This document shows positions 1 to 8,299 of a stretch of 32,532 bases of DNA, piece after piece (within the stretch, counting starts at the first letter, position 1; every line of letters starts with the position of its first letter). Source of the DNA: Halobacteriales archaeon (GTDB taxonomy: Archaea > Halobacteriota > Halobacteria > Halobacteriales > Hikarchaeaceae); assembly GCA_022450005.1 (NCBI GenBank), contig JAKURE010000006.1, positions 1 through 32,532 of the forward strand, written 5' to 3'. Below the pieces are notes generated by a model that did no database searches, was not told where the DNA came from, and saw nothing but the letters and a program-made list of their open reading frames with translations. Made by a program: the position numbers and the translations under genes.

Positions 1-1852
1 TTTAGCAGGCGCTGATATAATCGTAGAAGGTTCTTTTAAAACACACAAAACCAATCCCTCTCCTTTAGAACCTCATGGATGCGTTGCTCATTATGACCGG
101 GCCGCTCCTAAACTAACACTATGGTCTTCAAACCAAGTACCTCATTTATTGAGAAAGTATGTCGCAGATACTATCCTCAATCTAGAAGTGGAACAAGTAG
201 TCTGCAAAATGCCAGATATTGGAGGTGGGTTCGGTGTCAAACTAGAACTATTTTCCCATGAAATATGTGCATCAGTACTTGCCATGGTAACTGGAAGGCC
301 AGTTAATATGGTTCTAGACCGAATAGAAGAATTAAAAGCTGGACGGGGAAGGCACCCTGAGACATTCACAGCAAAGTTAGGCTTGAAAAATGATGGTACC
401 ATTGTCGGAATGGATATCGACATGTTCCAAAATACAGGTGCTTACGGGAGTTTTGGAAAGACGATAGCATTTTCAGCAATGGCTACTTGCTCTGGTCCCT
501 ATCCTATTCCAAATCAACGCATCACTGGATCTGTCGTATATACAAATGTAATGCCAGGATCTGCAGTAAGGGGATACGGCGATCCCCAATTCACCTATGT
601 GCGAGAACAACTAGTTGATATGGCCGCAGAAGAATTGGGAATGGACCCAATCGATCTCCGACTAAAAAATGTCCCTCGAATAGAAGACATGCCCCTTCGA
701 ACACCATCTGGGCTTAAATGGGTAAACTCTGATATGCCTGAATGCCTCCATATAGTTCGGGACCGACTTAACTGGGACAAAGAACGCAGTAGTCCCAAGA
801 CCAATGATGGAAAACTCCGCGGCATTGGTATGGCAACAATCATGAAACGAGCAGGGAATAAAAGTGCCAAAGGAGCTGATTACTCCTCTGCAATAGTTCA
901 GATGAATCATTACGGACAAGTCACGGTTTTCTCGGGTATTTGCAGTATAGGACAGGGAACTGAAACTGCACTTTGCCAAATTGTAGCCGACGTCCTTGGG
1001 ATCTCCACCGATGACGTGACTCCTGTTATTGGAGACTCCGATATAACCACCGATGATATGGGTGTTTGGGCGGACCGGGGAACTATTATGGGTGGAACTT
1101 CTGCCGCAATGGCTGCGGAAAATCTAAAACATACAATCGATTCACTTTAAGCTTGTCACTTAAAAATAGATGAAGATGATGTAGAAATCGAAAATGGACA
1201 CATCCACGAAAAAGGAAACTCCGATAACGGAATCACTATGAAAGAACTAGCACACAAAGCTACATTTGGGGATCCAGAGGACCGTCCAGAAATTTTCAGA
1301 AAAGGTGTATCATTGGTGGGGGCAGCCAAGTTCGAAACACTTGAAGCAGAATTCTTAGATCCTGAAACTGGAACTGGAAATATTTCTCATGGATATACTT
1401 TCGGAGCCTTTGGGGTCATAGTGGAGATAGATCCTGGAACTGGAGTTGTCCAGGTAGTCGACGCAGCAATATGCGAAGATGTGGGAAAATTGATCAACCC
1501 AAAACTCCTAGAAGGACAAACCCAAGGTGGTATTATACACGGGTTGGGTGAAATACTACTCGAGGAGATGGTTTATGATTCAAATGGAAACCTAGAAAAT
1601 GGATCTCTAGTCGATTACCATCTGCCCACTGCCGCGGACGTACCTATGATTACTAAAATAGATGAACTTGAAAACCCCGATCCTTCCACTTCACATGGTC
1701 AAAAAGGAGCTGGTGAGTGTTCTACTGTCCCCGTCCCTGCGGCTATTGCAAATGCAGTTTATGATGCCACTGGAATCCGATTTTTCGAGGGTCCTTTAAC
1801 CCCTCGGCATGTTCTCCCCCGCCTGGTTGAAGCTGGACTAACAGAGCTATAG
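1..1852 (+). pseudogene. Xanthine dehydrogenase/aldehyde oxidase family molybdopterin-binding large subunit, 5'-truncated by the window edge and interrupted by an in-frame TAA
   Basis: The reading frame is open from base 2 (no start in the window) to a TAA at 1148-1150. It then continues in the same frame from 1151 to the stop at 1850-1852. Both halves belong to one large subunit of the CoxL/XdhA family, which binds molybdopterin cytosine dinucleotide and hydroxylates aldehydes or N-heterocycles. Visible signatures are GGGFGVK, AVRGYGDPQFTY and SIGQGTETALCQIVADVLG before the stop, and GQKGAGE (the Glu matches the family's catalytic base), PVPAAIANAVYDATG and LTPRH after it. Residues flanking the stop (TIDSL, then ACHLKIDEDDV) align without a gap, so a single codon was changed. 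It could be a real nonsense mutation, a population variant or a sequencing error. If translated separately, the second part could start at the ATG at 1238. The FeS and FAD subunits are not in the window. The last 6 bases overlap the convergent dUTPase gene. Confidence 0.85.
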
Positions 1853-2308
1853 ATTTTCTCCCTGATATCCTCCTGAATATAAACCTGTATTCTCTGCACG
1901 AGCAAAAACTATCTGCGCGATTCTAGCTCCTCTCTCTATGTCTATTTCCTTGTAAACCTGCAAAAAACTCTCCCCCTTTCCTTTGTAACCCGAATCCCAC
2001 ACTGCAGTATTGACCATACACGAATTCCGGAGTAATGAAGAACGTGGGTAAATAAATCCCACATGGTTTTCTGGAATATTCACCGTTTCAAAATATCTAA
2101 CTATGTAACCCCCTGGCTGCAAAGTATAATGGCCATCTTGAGGCTCTATCTCTTCCCGATCTCCAATTTTTTTCCCTCCCTTTTCTATACAGCCCCCCTT
2201 CGTTTGGACAAAAACACAACAGAGGGTTAGATCAACACCATTCGGTTGAATTTGAACATCTTCAATTGGCTCTACATGCTCCGAAACAAATTGGCCCGAT
2301 TCAAACAT
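1847..2308 (-). CDS. dut: dUTP diphosphatase / dCTP deaminase-like nucleotide hydrolase
   Basis: This 153-residue protein resembles the archaeal dUTPase of the DCD/DUT superfamily, which hydrolyses dUTP to dUMP and PPi and keeps uracil out of DNA. The length fits the archaeal family (about 155 residues). Visible motifs are QPNGVDLTL near residue 25, YPRSSLLRN near 88 (the conserved Arg-Ser-Ser phosphate-binding motif), AVWDSGYKG near 103, and a C-terminal GGYQGE that resembles the flexible P-loop-like closing motif. The start is the ATG at 2306-2308; I see no strong Shine-Dalgarno site. The gene diverges from rimI across about 100 bp. Its stop codon overlaps the end of the molybdenum hydroxylase gene. 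A deaminase activity cannot be excluded from sequence alone. Confidence 0.85.
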   Translation of the reverse strand: MFESGQFVSEHVEPIEDVQIQPNGVDLTLCCVFVQTKGGCIEKGGKKIGDREEIEPQDGHYTLQPGGYIVRYFETVNIPENHVGFIYPRSSLLRNSCMVNTAVWDSGYKGKGESFLQVYKEIDIERGARIAQIVFARAENTGLYSGGYQGENL

Positions 2309-2406
2309 GTGATTCCGGTTCGACGCAATGGAAATAACCCTGCCGAACTCAATTTTATTCGTACCACGTCTTTTTTATTACACGCAAACAAATATGCTGT
2401 GAGACC

Positions 2407-2970
2407 ATGGTGGAAAATTTCATAGAGTCTTCTAATCTCGATCTGATACCCCTTACAGATGTTAATGATAACCAGATATTGATTCGACACGCAAGACAAG
2501 AAGACCTGCTCGACATACTCCAAATAGAACGATTATCGTGTCCTTCTCCTTGGACTTTTGATATTTTCAATTATTTTCTTGGAACCCCCGGATTTTTAGT
2601 AGCAACTGTGCCCACAGAAAATTCTCTCATCGACGATATATTGCCTCTTTCTAATACCTATCCTCCACCAATAGGTTTCATCATAGCAGACGTAATCTTA
2701 GAAGACGATTCTCCCCTTGGACACATAAAAGATTTAGCTGTATCTCCTGACTGGCGTGGGAATGGGATCGGAACCCAGTTGATATCTCGAATTTTGGACG
2801 ATTTTAAATCAAAAGAAATTAAAAAAGTAAAACTTGAAGTGAGAAAAGGAAACAAAATTGCGATATCTCTTTATAATCGATTTGGATTTTCATTCCACCA
2901 TTCACTATCTGGTTATTATGCCGACGGAGAAGACGCACTAGTTTTGGTGTTAGATCTGCACACCACTTAA
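2407..2970 (+). CDS. rimI: N-terminal protein acetyltransferase RimI/Ard1-like (GNAT family)
   Basis: This 187-residue GNAT acetyltransferase transfers acetyl from acetyl-CoA, in this subfamily to protein N-termini. The acetyl-CoA motif A is visible as DLAVSPDWRGNGIGTQLI around residues 110-127. It is followed by KLEVRKGNKIAISLYNRFGF and the RimI-type ending SGYYADGEDALVLVLDL. The first 25 residues precede the usual GNAT start (ILIRHARQEDLLDILQIE), so the true start may be slightly downstream. However, the ATG at 2407 lies 27-36 nt from a T-rich TATA-like stretch at 2371-2380, which fits a leaderless message. In many archaea this activity is a general N-terminal acetyltransferase with broad specificity. 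Confidence 0.85.
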   Translation: MVENFIESSNLDLIPLTDVNDNQILIRHARQEDLLDILQIERLSCPSPWTFDIFNYFLGTPGFLVATVPTENSLIDDILPLSNTYPPPIGFIIADVILEDDSPLGHIKDLAVSPDWRGNGIGTQLISRILDDFKSKEIKKVKLEVRKGNKIAISLYNRFGFSFHHSLSGYYADGEDALVLVLDLHTT

Positions 2971-3017
2971 CTTCATCCAACAATCTCCATTCGATCGATT
3001 CTATATTTTTAAGAGAA

Positions 3018-3027
3018 TTTATTTATA
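3018..3027 (+). promoter_or_regulatory. TATA-like box upstream of the amidohydrolase gene
   Basis: The sequence TTTATTTATA lies 29-38 nt before the ATG at 3056. This spacing matches an archaeal TATA box driving a leaderless or nearly leaderless transcript. The match is by eye; no transcription start is known. Confidence 0.5.
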
Positions 3028-3055
3028 CCTCAAATTCTTATCTAAATATATTCTC

Positions 3056-4159
3056 ATGGCCAAATCAGATTCTGCCCCCAAAAGTCCTTTAGAAGATGTC
3101 TTCGTTGTAGACAATGACGTCCACATCGAGGAGACCCCCGGCCTCATGGCGAAATACTTTGAACCTCCTTACGATGACGCAGTCCGTCGCTATGAAAAAT
3201 CCTATCGATACCGAGATACCTCTGGTTTTATGCCTGGGATGAAGTTAGGGGATATTTTCAGAAACTCTCCTGCATCCAAGCACGCCAAACGGCCCGACCT
3301 AACCAATGGAGAAAACACGGAACGAGAACTAAAGAAATATCATGTTGATGTTGGAGTTCTTTTTGGGGAAAATGCTCTTAAAATTCCCATATTACAATCT
3401 GTAGAATACGCCAACGCTTTCGCCAGTGCGTACAATGATTATCTGATCGACCGATTTCTTGACCAAAGTGATGCCTTAATAGGTGCCATTGCGATAGCTC
3501 CACACGATCCCCACGCCGCAGCAGAAGAAATTGATAGGGTGGCAAACGAGAAACAAATGAAGGCCATTTTCCTACCAATTGGAGGCTTGGATCGAACATA
3601 TGGTCATTCCACATACCGTCCTATTTGGGAAGCTGCTTCCGAGCATTCCCTACCCATCGCATTCCACAGTGTAGGTGTAGACTTCCCCGAATTCCCATTC
3701 AATATGCACAAATTACCTTATTTAACAAGACATACTCTTGCACACGAGCTATCCCTTGTAGTAAATTGTATGCACATCGTAAATGAGGGAATTCCTGTAC
3801 TTTATCCCGAACTCAAATTCGTTTTCCTCGAAGCTGGATTATCTTGGATGCCCATGACGGCGTACCGTCTCGACCGAGAATACATGCAACACAGGGAACA
3901 AGCACCACTCCTCGAGAAACGGCCCTCTGAATACATCGATGAATTTTATGTTGGGACTCATCCAATCGAAGTACCCGAAAACCCTGCAGAATTAGCCGTT
4001 CTCCTCGATCAAGTCAATGGGGAAGAAACTGCTGTATTTGCAACAGATATTCCACATCACGATTGGGACGATGCAGGTGCAATTCAATCTATGCCCATTT
4101 CCAAAGAAGCCAAAGAAAAAATCTGGGGTCTAAATGCCAAAAAACTTTATAATATCTAA
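3056..4159 (+). CDS. Metal-dependent amidohydrolase (amidohydrolase 2 / ACMSD-like TIM barrel)
   Basis: This 367-residue protein is of the amidohydrolase 2 type, which includes decarboxylases such as ACMSD and hydrolases of aromatic-ring products. The N-terminal DNDVHIEETP supplies the D/H metal motif, FHSVGVD near residue 203 fits a barrel His, and LKFVFLEAGLSWMP and ATDIPHHDWDDAG near residue 335 are typical C-terminal barrel motifs. The protein ends IWGLNAKKLYNI, the usual close of this family. The stop is followed after 5 nt by the ATG of the Rieske gene, so the two are surely co-transcribed. This pairing is familiar from bacterial aromatic degradation clusters. The substrate cannot be read from the sequence. 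Acquisition from bacteria is plausible but untested. Confidence 0.85.
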   Translation: MAKSDSAPKSPLEDVFVVDNDVHIEETPGLMAKYFEPPYDDAVRRYEKSYRYRDTSGFMPGMKLGDIFRNSPASKHAKRPDLTNGENTERELKKYHVDVGVLFGENALKIPILQSVEYANAFASAYNDYLIDRFLDQSDALIGAIAIAPHDPHAAAEEIDRVANEKQMKAIFLPIGGLDRTYGHSTYRPIWEAASEHSLPIAFHSVGVDFPEFPFNMHKLPYLTRHTLAHELSLVVNCMHIVNEGIPVLYPELKFVFLEAGLSWMPMTAYRLDREYMQHREQAPLLEKRPSEYIDEFYVGTHPIEVPENPAELAVLLDQVNGEETAVFATDIPHHDWDDAGAIQSMPISKEAKEKIWGLNAKKLYNI

Positions 4160-4164
4160 TAACC

Positions 4165-4530
4165 ATGGCAAAAAAACATCTAGTAGCTAAGACCAAAGAC
4201 ATCTCTCCTGGTGGGCATAAAATAGTTAGAATAGGTAGGGTCGAGATCGGACTATTCAATATTGACGGAGATTTCCATGCAATACCCAATGTTTGCCCCC
4301 ACCAATATGGGCCTTTATGTAATAATGGTACCATTAACGAAGGAACTCTTTCTGGAAAACGCGAAAATAACTTTCAACTTACATGGGATTACCAAGGCGA
4401 AGTGGTCAGTTGCCCATGGCACCAACTCCAATATCATATCCCCTCTGGAAAGTGTTTATCCTTCCCCGACATGAGCTTAAAACCATACAAACTTCTCATA
4501 GAAGACGATTTAATCTATATAGAGTCTTAA
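4165..4530 (+). CDS. Rieske [2Fe-2S] ferredoxin-like protein
   Basis: This 121-residue single-domain Rieske protein would carry electrons to an oxygenase or act with the adjacent amidohydrolase. The cluster ligands are visible as C44-P-H46 and C83-P-W-H86. The gap between H46 and C83 is 36 residues, about twice the usual 15-17, because of an inserted loop rich in Asn, Lys and Gly. I recall similar long-loop Rieske proteins next to amidohydrolases in Actinobacteria and Chloroflexi. The conserved GPL and SGK segments around the cluster are present. The gene starts 5 nt after the amidohydrolase stop. Its stop codon overlaps that of the convergent cupin gene (4527-4530). No oxygenase catalytic subunit is visible in the window. 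Confidence 0.85.
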   Translation: MAKKHLVAKTKDISPGGHKIVRIGRVEIGLFNIDGDFHAIPNVCPHQYGPLCNNGTINEGTLSGKRENNFQLTWDYQGEVVSCPWHQLQYHIPSGKCLSFPDMSLKPYKLLIEDDLIYIES

Positions 4531-5129
4531 TCAGTTTCTTCGTATTCTGGTGCATTTTCGAATTGCTCTAAATCTTCCATCCCATAACCAAGTGTATTGT
4601 AAAGTCTACTTTGACAGCATAGAATTCTTGCAGGGACTTCTTGACTTTTATTAAAATGTTGATGAACTGTATTTGTTGGGATATATATGACATCTTCTGG
4701 TATCCAATCAAACCTCAGTGCTTCTTCTGGATATGTCCAATGTGCAACATCTTGGCCCACATGTAACGTAGGATCCCAGTGTAGGTCATATCCTTCCCCT
4801 TCTATCACAAAAATCAACTCTTCACTCATATGACGGTGCTTTCCAGATCTCCCTCCCGGGGGTATGACTTGCATGTATATGTCGGTCCCTCTGACAGAAG
4901 CGCCTAGTTCCTTTGCCAATTTCTCATTTATCACATGTTTCAGTATACCCTGTTGAGAATATTCCCAAGGCATTTCTTCCGGTTTGATGACCTTTTTATC
5001 AGGCCCACTCCCATGCTGTGCCATGGGATTTTGTTTTGATGTTTCTATTGCTTCACCATAGTAAGAAGCCACCTTTTCGCCTTTATTGTACGATAATCTT
5101 TCTTCTTTGTGTGTGTATTCCTTTGCCAT
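4527..5129 (-). CDS. Cupin-domain protein (second of a tandem pair)
   Basis: This protein has 200 residues from the chosen ATG (MAKEYTHKEE). The start follows the preceding cupin gene's TAA by one base and has AAGGAGAGAG about 8 nt upstream, a good Shine-Dalgarno site. A longer frame upstream overlaps the preceding gene and is unlikely. One cupin barrel is visible: GKHRHMSEELIFVIEGEGYDL (motif 1, HxH plus Glu) and PEDVIYIPTNTVHQHFN (motif 2, His), enough to hold one metal ion. Such barrels include ring-cleaving and other dioxygenases, isomerases and hydrolases. It sits in an operon with a second cupin and an SDR, so a role in catabolic oxidation is likely. The substrate is unknown. The two cupins may form a heteromer. 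Confidence 0.8.
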   Translation of the reverse strand: MAKEYTHKEERLSYNKGEKVASYYGEAIETSKQNPMAQHGSGPDKKVIKPEEMPWEYSQQGILKHVINEKLAKELGASVRGTDIYMQVIPPGGRSGKHRHMSEELIFVIEGEGYDLHWDPTLHVGQDVAHWTYPEEALRFDWIPEDVIYIPTNTVHQHFNKSQEVPARILCCQSRLYNTLGYGMEDLEQFENAPEYEETD

Positions 5130-5130
5130 T

Positions 5131-5841
5131 TTATACTCTCTCCTTAAGACGTTCTTTTTGTTCATCTTCTTTATGTGATATTGCATCTAGTAAATCCCCT
5201 GCATGATACAATTGCTTTTTATCTGTCCAAAGTTCATCGGGCGTCCATTCTGGATTGACACGACACCTTTCCGAGGGATAATTCTCTGCAAATCCCTGAT
5301 ATAAAAGATGCAAAAATTGACACACTGCCTTTGGTTTTATAATCAGACCTTTACATAGGTTTTCTGGGTCTGAACTATAGTGGCGATGAACAGTCCCCCC
5401 TCTTATGATTGCAAGGTCCCCTGCTTCCCACTTATACTCTTGACCGTCATGGATTTCATACCCCTCCCCTTCTAAAATATACAACATGGCTTCATTCTGA
5501 TGGTAGTGTTTTTTCCCATGGCTTTCGGGAGCTAGAACTCTATAATGTAATTGTAATGACTGGGTAATCCCCGACCAGGGCCTTACAAGCTGTTTCCCCC
5601 ACGTTTGAGATCCTTGTGGTGGTGAAGATTTAGCCTTCATTGGTATTTCACTCCCCCTAATCAATCTCTTTTCAGGATCTCTGAGGCTCTCCCAGACATC
5701 TTTATAATCATATCTATCTGTTTCTAAAGCTGTCACGTAAGTCCTTTTCCCGGGAAATGTTTTTTCATAAGCAGCATCTACTGCTTGTTGTACTGTTATA
5801 CTTTTTCCGCCATCTGTTCTATGAGGGTGATCATCGCACAT
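5131..5841 (-). CDS. Cupin-domain protein (first of a tandem pair, possible dioxygenase)
   Basis: This 236-residue protein has one clear cupin: GKKHYHQNEAMLYILEGEGY (motif 1 with HYH and Glu) and AGDLAIIRGGTVHRHYS (motif 2 with His). The flanking N-terminal part (about 100 residues) and C-terminal part (about 70 residues, ending in a charged helix) match no domain I can name. The layout is reminiscent of gentisate-dioxygenase-like cupins, but the single barrel and divergent flanks leave the reaction open. The next cupin gene starts one base after this stop, implying translational coupling. The start is the ATG at 5839-5841. An 88-nt gap separates it from the upstream SDR gene on the same strand. 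Confidence 0.8.
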   Translation of the reverse strand: MCDDHPHRTDGGKSITVQQAVDAAYEKTFPGKRTYVTALETDRYDYKDVWESLRDPEKRLIRGSEIPMKAKSSPPQGSQTWGKQLVRPWSGITQSLQLHYRVLAPESHGKKHYHQNEAMLYILEGEGYEIHDGQEYKWEAGDLAIIRGGTVHRHYSSDPENLCKGLIIKPKAVCQFLHLLYQGFAENYPSERCRVNPEWTPDELWTDKKQLYHAGDLLDAISHKEDEQKERLKERV

Positions 5842-5929
5842 AATCTTTTAATCCGTATGATGCGTTAGTCCCTGATCTATCTAAATGATGACGTTTTATT
5901 TTTACATTCTAATTGGGAACTAATATAAG

Positions 5930-6640
5930 TTAAATTGATCTGGTAATTCCACCATCAACCCGAATATTCTGACCTGTGATGTATGCGGCCCCATCCGATG
6001 CTAAAAAACTCACCAAACTAGATATTTCCCCAGCCGTTCCATATCGATTCAATGGAATTCTAGATTTAATTTCTTCTTTTTCGGGCAGACCCTTACTATT
6101 AATAAACCCTGGTAATATGTTATTCATCCTAATATTTTTAGAAGCATATTCATCTGCAAATAATTTAGTGAATGCCGCCAAAGCAGACCTAAATATGACC
6201 GAAGTAGGGAACATGGGATCTGGTTCAAATGCTGCGAAAGTAGATATGTTAATTATGACCCCTGATTTTTGGGATTGCATAATAGGGGCAACTAATTGGG
6301 CAGCATGAACCACATTCATGAGATATGTGTCCATGCCCTTATACCACTCTTCATCTGAAATATCTAGAATCGGGCCTTTTGGGCCATGACCTGCACTATT
6401 TACTAGAACATCCACCCTTCCCCATCTATCAATAGTACCATCAATAAGTTTCTTTATGTCCACTTTCGATTGATTGGACCCTGTCACTCCGAACCCCCCT
6501 AGTTCGTTTGCCAATGTTTCTCCCTTCCCTGAAGAAGAAAGTATTGACACTTTAAATCCCTCCGAAGCCAATTTTCTAGCTGCATCTGCACCCATTCCTG
6601 TCCCTGCAGCAATCAAAACTGCAACTTTTTCGTTAACCAT
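5930..6640 (-). CDS. SDR-family oxidoreductase with atypical active site
   Basis: This is a 236-residue short-chain dehydrogenase/reductase by fold. The nucleotide-binding Gly motif appears as AAGTGMGADAARKL near residue 11. The NNAG motif appears as NSAGHGPKG near 82, the catalytic-Ser strand as VIINISTFAAF, and the C-terminus is GQNIRVDGGI. The YxxxK catalytic pair is not visible: the aligned segment reads SVIFR, with Ser in the Tyr place and Arg in the Lys place. I recall related bacterial SDRs with a similarly degenerate motif (SVxxRAAL), so this may be a subfamily trait rather than decay. Catalysis may use other residues, or the protein may bind NAD(P) without standard SDR chemistry. It lies between aIF1 and the cupin pair on the same strand. 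Confidence 0.8.
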   Translation of the reverse strand: MVNEKVAVLIAAGTGMGADAARKLASEGFKVSILSSSGKGETLANELGGFGVTGSNQSKVDIKKLIDGTIDRWGRVDVLVNSAGHGPKGPILDISDEEWYKGMDTYLMNVVHAAQLVAPIMQSQKSGVIINISTFAAFEPDPMFPTSVIFRSALAAFTKLFADEYASKNIRMNNILPGFINSKGLPEKEEIKSRIPLNRYGTAGEISSLVSFLASDGAAYITGQNIRVDGGITRSI

Positions 6641-6676
6641 CTATGACTTAGCTTACTTCTTTCTACTCAATAGGTC

Positions 6677-6970
6677 TTATGCCACGGTAAATCCCTTCTC
6701 TTGAAGGAATTTTATAACTCTTGTAGTATGGTCTCCTTGCAATTCTATTGATCCATTTTCAACGGTACCTCCACAAGCAAACTTAGCTTTTAGAGATGAA
6801 GCAAGGCTTCCCAGATCCACATCCTTCGGATCAAAACCTTGGATGACCGTCACTGCTTTACCATACCTTCTAGTATCTGTCCGAATTGTTATTTGTTGAG
6901 ATTCTTTCGCCACGTCCTCGCAAATGCAAAGCTCCTCTGGTAACCCACACGTTGAGCAGATCTCTGCCAT
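6677..6970 (-). CDS. Translation initiation factor aIF1 (SUI1 family)
   Basis: This 97-residue protein is of the SUI1/eIF1 family, which binds the small ribosomal subunit near the P site and enforces start-codon selection. The N-terminus has a C-x2-C-x4-C-x-C cluster ([13 protein letters not shown]), common in archaeal aIF1. The SUI1 core follows: [34 protein letters not shown] and [20 protein letters not shown]. The length is normal for the family. The SDR stop-to-start gap is 36 nt, so the factor may share transcripts with catabolic genes, as often happens when such genes insert beside housekeeping ones. Upstream bases 6971-7054 contain no gene that I can see. Confidence 0.92.
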   Translation of the reverse strand: MAEICSTCGLPEELCICEDVAKESQQITIRTDTRRYGKAVTVIQGFDPKDVDLGSLASSLKAKFACGGTVENGSIELQGDHTTRVIKFLQEKGFTVA

Positions 6971-7054
6971 TGTAATTTATAACCAATCTATCTACTAAAG
7001 ACTATCGGGGGGCTCGATATGGATTCTTACTATCAATTCCCTTCTCTGCAACCC

Positions 7055-8230
7055 TCATGTACCTTGTATTTCTTGCTCAAACCATTGAGTTGGAACTATG
7101 TGTCCCATTTCCTCTTTTTCTGCTAGCTGATGTAAAGCCCATCCCGCAGCTGCGAACTGCGCCCCAAAACCCCGATTATAAAATGCCGTTCTATCTTCTG
7201 ATTTTTCTCTTTTTATGTTCCCCACTATTGCCTCATGCAAACTTGGAATTATATCCCATTTAATCTGATTAGATTCCCCCATGCCATCTACGGAAAATTC
7301 TGGTATTCCTGCCGGGTCTCCTACTACATAGTAATTAATATTCTTGGCTGGTATTTTTCGTTCTCTAACTGTAGTTCCAATTTCTTCATAAACCTTGATC
7401 TTCGGCCACGATTGTACAAATACGTCAAACATCCCCTCTTGGAAAAAATCAGTCGGGGGTTCTTTTCTATTTAATACCCCTACATGGGTACCTTCTGAAA
7501 TCCATTCCATATTAAACACTGGATCCAACGAATTAGTTGCACATTGTATGATGTCTACCTCTTGAAAAACTTCCTCAGGAGTGGTCGTAGCAACCAAATC
7601 CATATCCGTCTCGTCCCTCATAGACGAAACAAATGTTTCTCGATTCTTTGGAGTTGGGGAGTATATTTTTGCACTTTCTATTTCGAATATATCCTCAAAA
7701 GCTAGCAAATGGGCCCTAGCTTGGGGACCTGTTCCCAAAATACCAATCCGATTGCTATCTTCTATGGCTAGATATTTTGCTGCAATCGCACTTGTTGCAG
7801 CCACTCGGTAAGTCTGAACAATTCCATCTGGAAATATTGACAATAATTCCCCAGTCTTAGTGCTAAACAGCATAACCAACCCTGTGTACTTTCCACTATC
7901 TCCCGGTATTTTATTTTTAGTTCGTTTTCCCTCTGCAGTTTTCCATGTTACTATGTTTGAATTAATTCTTATGGCGCCAACTTCCAATGATGGTACCACC
8001 CCGCCCATAGTTTTCAATAGATGTGACTTTGCATCAATATCTTCTCCAGAAACCGATTGGGGACTTAGAATATCTTCTCGAGTATTTGTCGCAGCCATCT
8101 CTTCTCCAAAATCAACAAACATTCTTTCGACAGCGGAAATAATCTCTGTTACCTGTAGATTTTCAGCAATATCCTCTTCAGTGATAACTCGAGTCACATT
8201 TTCTTTGCAAACCTTACACCTATTTATCAC
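7055..8230 (-). CDS. Ornithine cyclodeaminase / mu-crystallin family protein
   Basis: This 391-residue NAD(P)-binding protein belongs to the ornithine cyclodeaminase/alanine dehydrogenase/ketimine reductase family. The dinucleotide motif GILGTGPQARAHLLAF is visible near residue 168. The preceding DGIVQTYRVAATSAIAAKYLA matches the family's linker helix, and the N-terminal half carries substrate-site segments such as EVGAIRINSN. It starts with GTG at 8228-8230, 5 nt downstream of AGGAGG, a strong Shine-Dalgarno site. An N-terminal CKVC pair and the C-terminal extension of about 60 residues ending near QWFEQEIQG make it longer than the usual 320-350 residues. Substrate is unknown: members act on amino acids, imines or opine-like compounds. 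It is divergent from the alcohol dehydrogenase. Confidence 0.85.
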   Translation of the reverse strand: MINRCKVCKENVTRVITEEDIAENLQVTEIISAVERMFVDFGEEMAATNTREDILSPQSVSGEDIDAKSHLLKTMGGVVPSLEVGAIRINSNIVTWKTAEGKRTKNKIPGDSGKYTGLVMLFSTKTGELLSIFPDGIVQTYRVAATSAIAAKYLAIEDSNRIGILGTGPQARAHLLAFEDIFEIESAKIYSPTPKNRETFVSSMRDETDMDLVATTTPEEVFQEVDIIQCATNSLDPVFNMEWISEGTHVGVLNRKEPPTDFFQEGMFDVFVQSWPKIKVYEEIGTTVRERKIPAKNINYYVVGDPAGIPEFSVDGMGESNQIKWDIIPSLHEAIVGNIKREKSEDRTAFYNRGFGAQFAAAGWALHQLAEKEEMGHIVPTQWFEQEIQGT

Positions 8231-8299
8231 TTTTCCCTCCTGACCCCCTTCTAAGCTACTATAAACGAAGTTAAGTCTCTAAATGAAGAATAAATCCAC

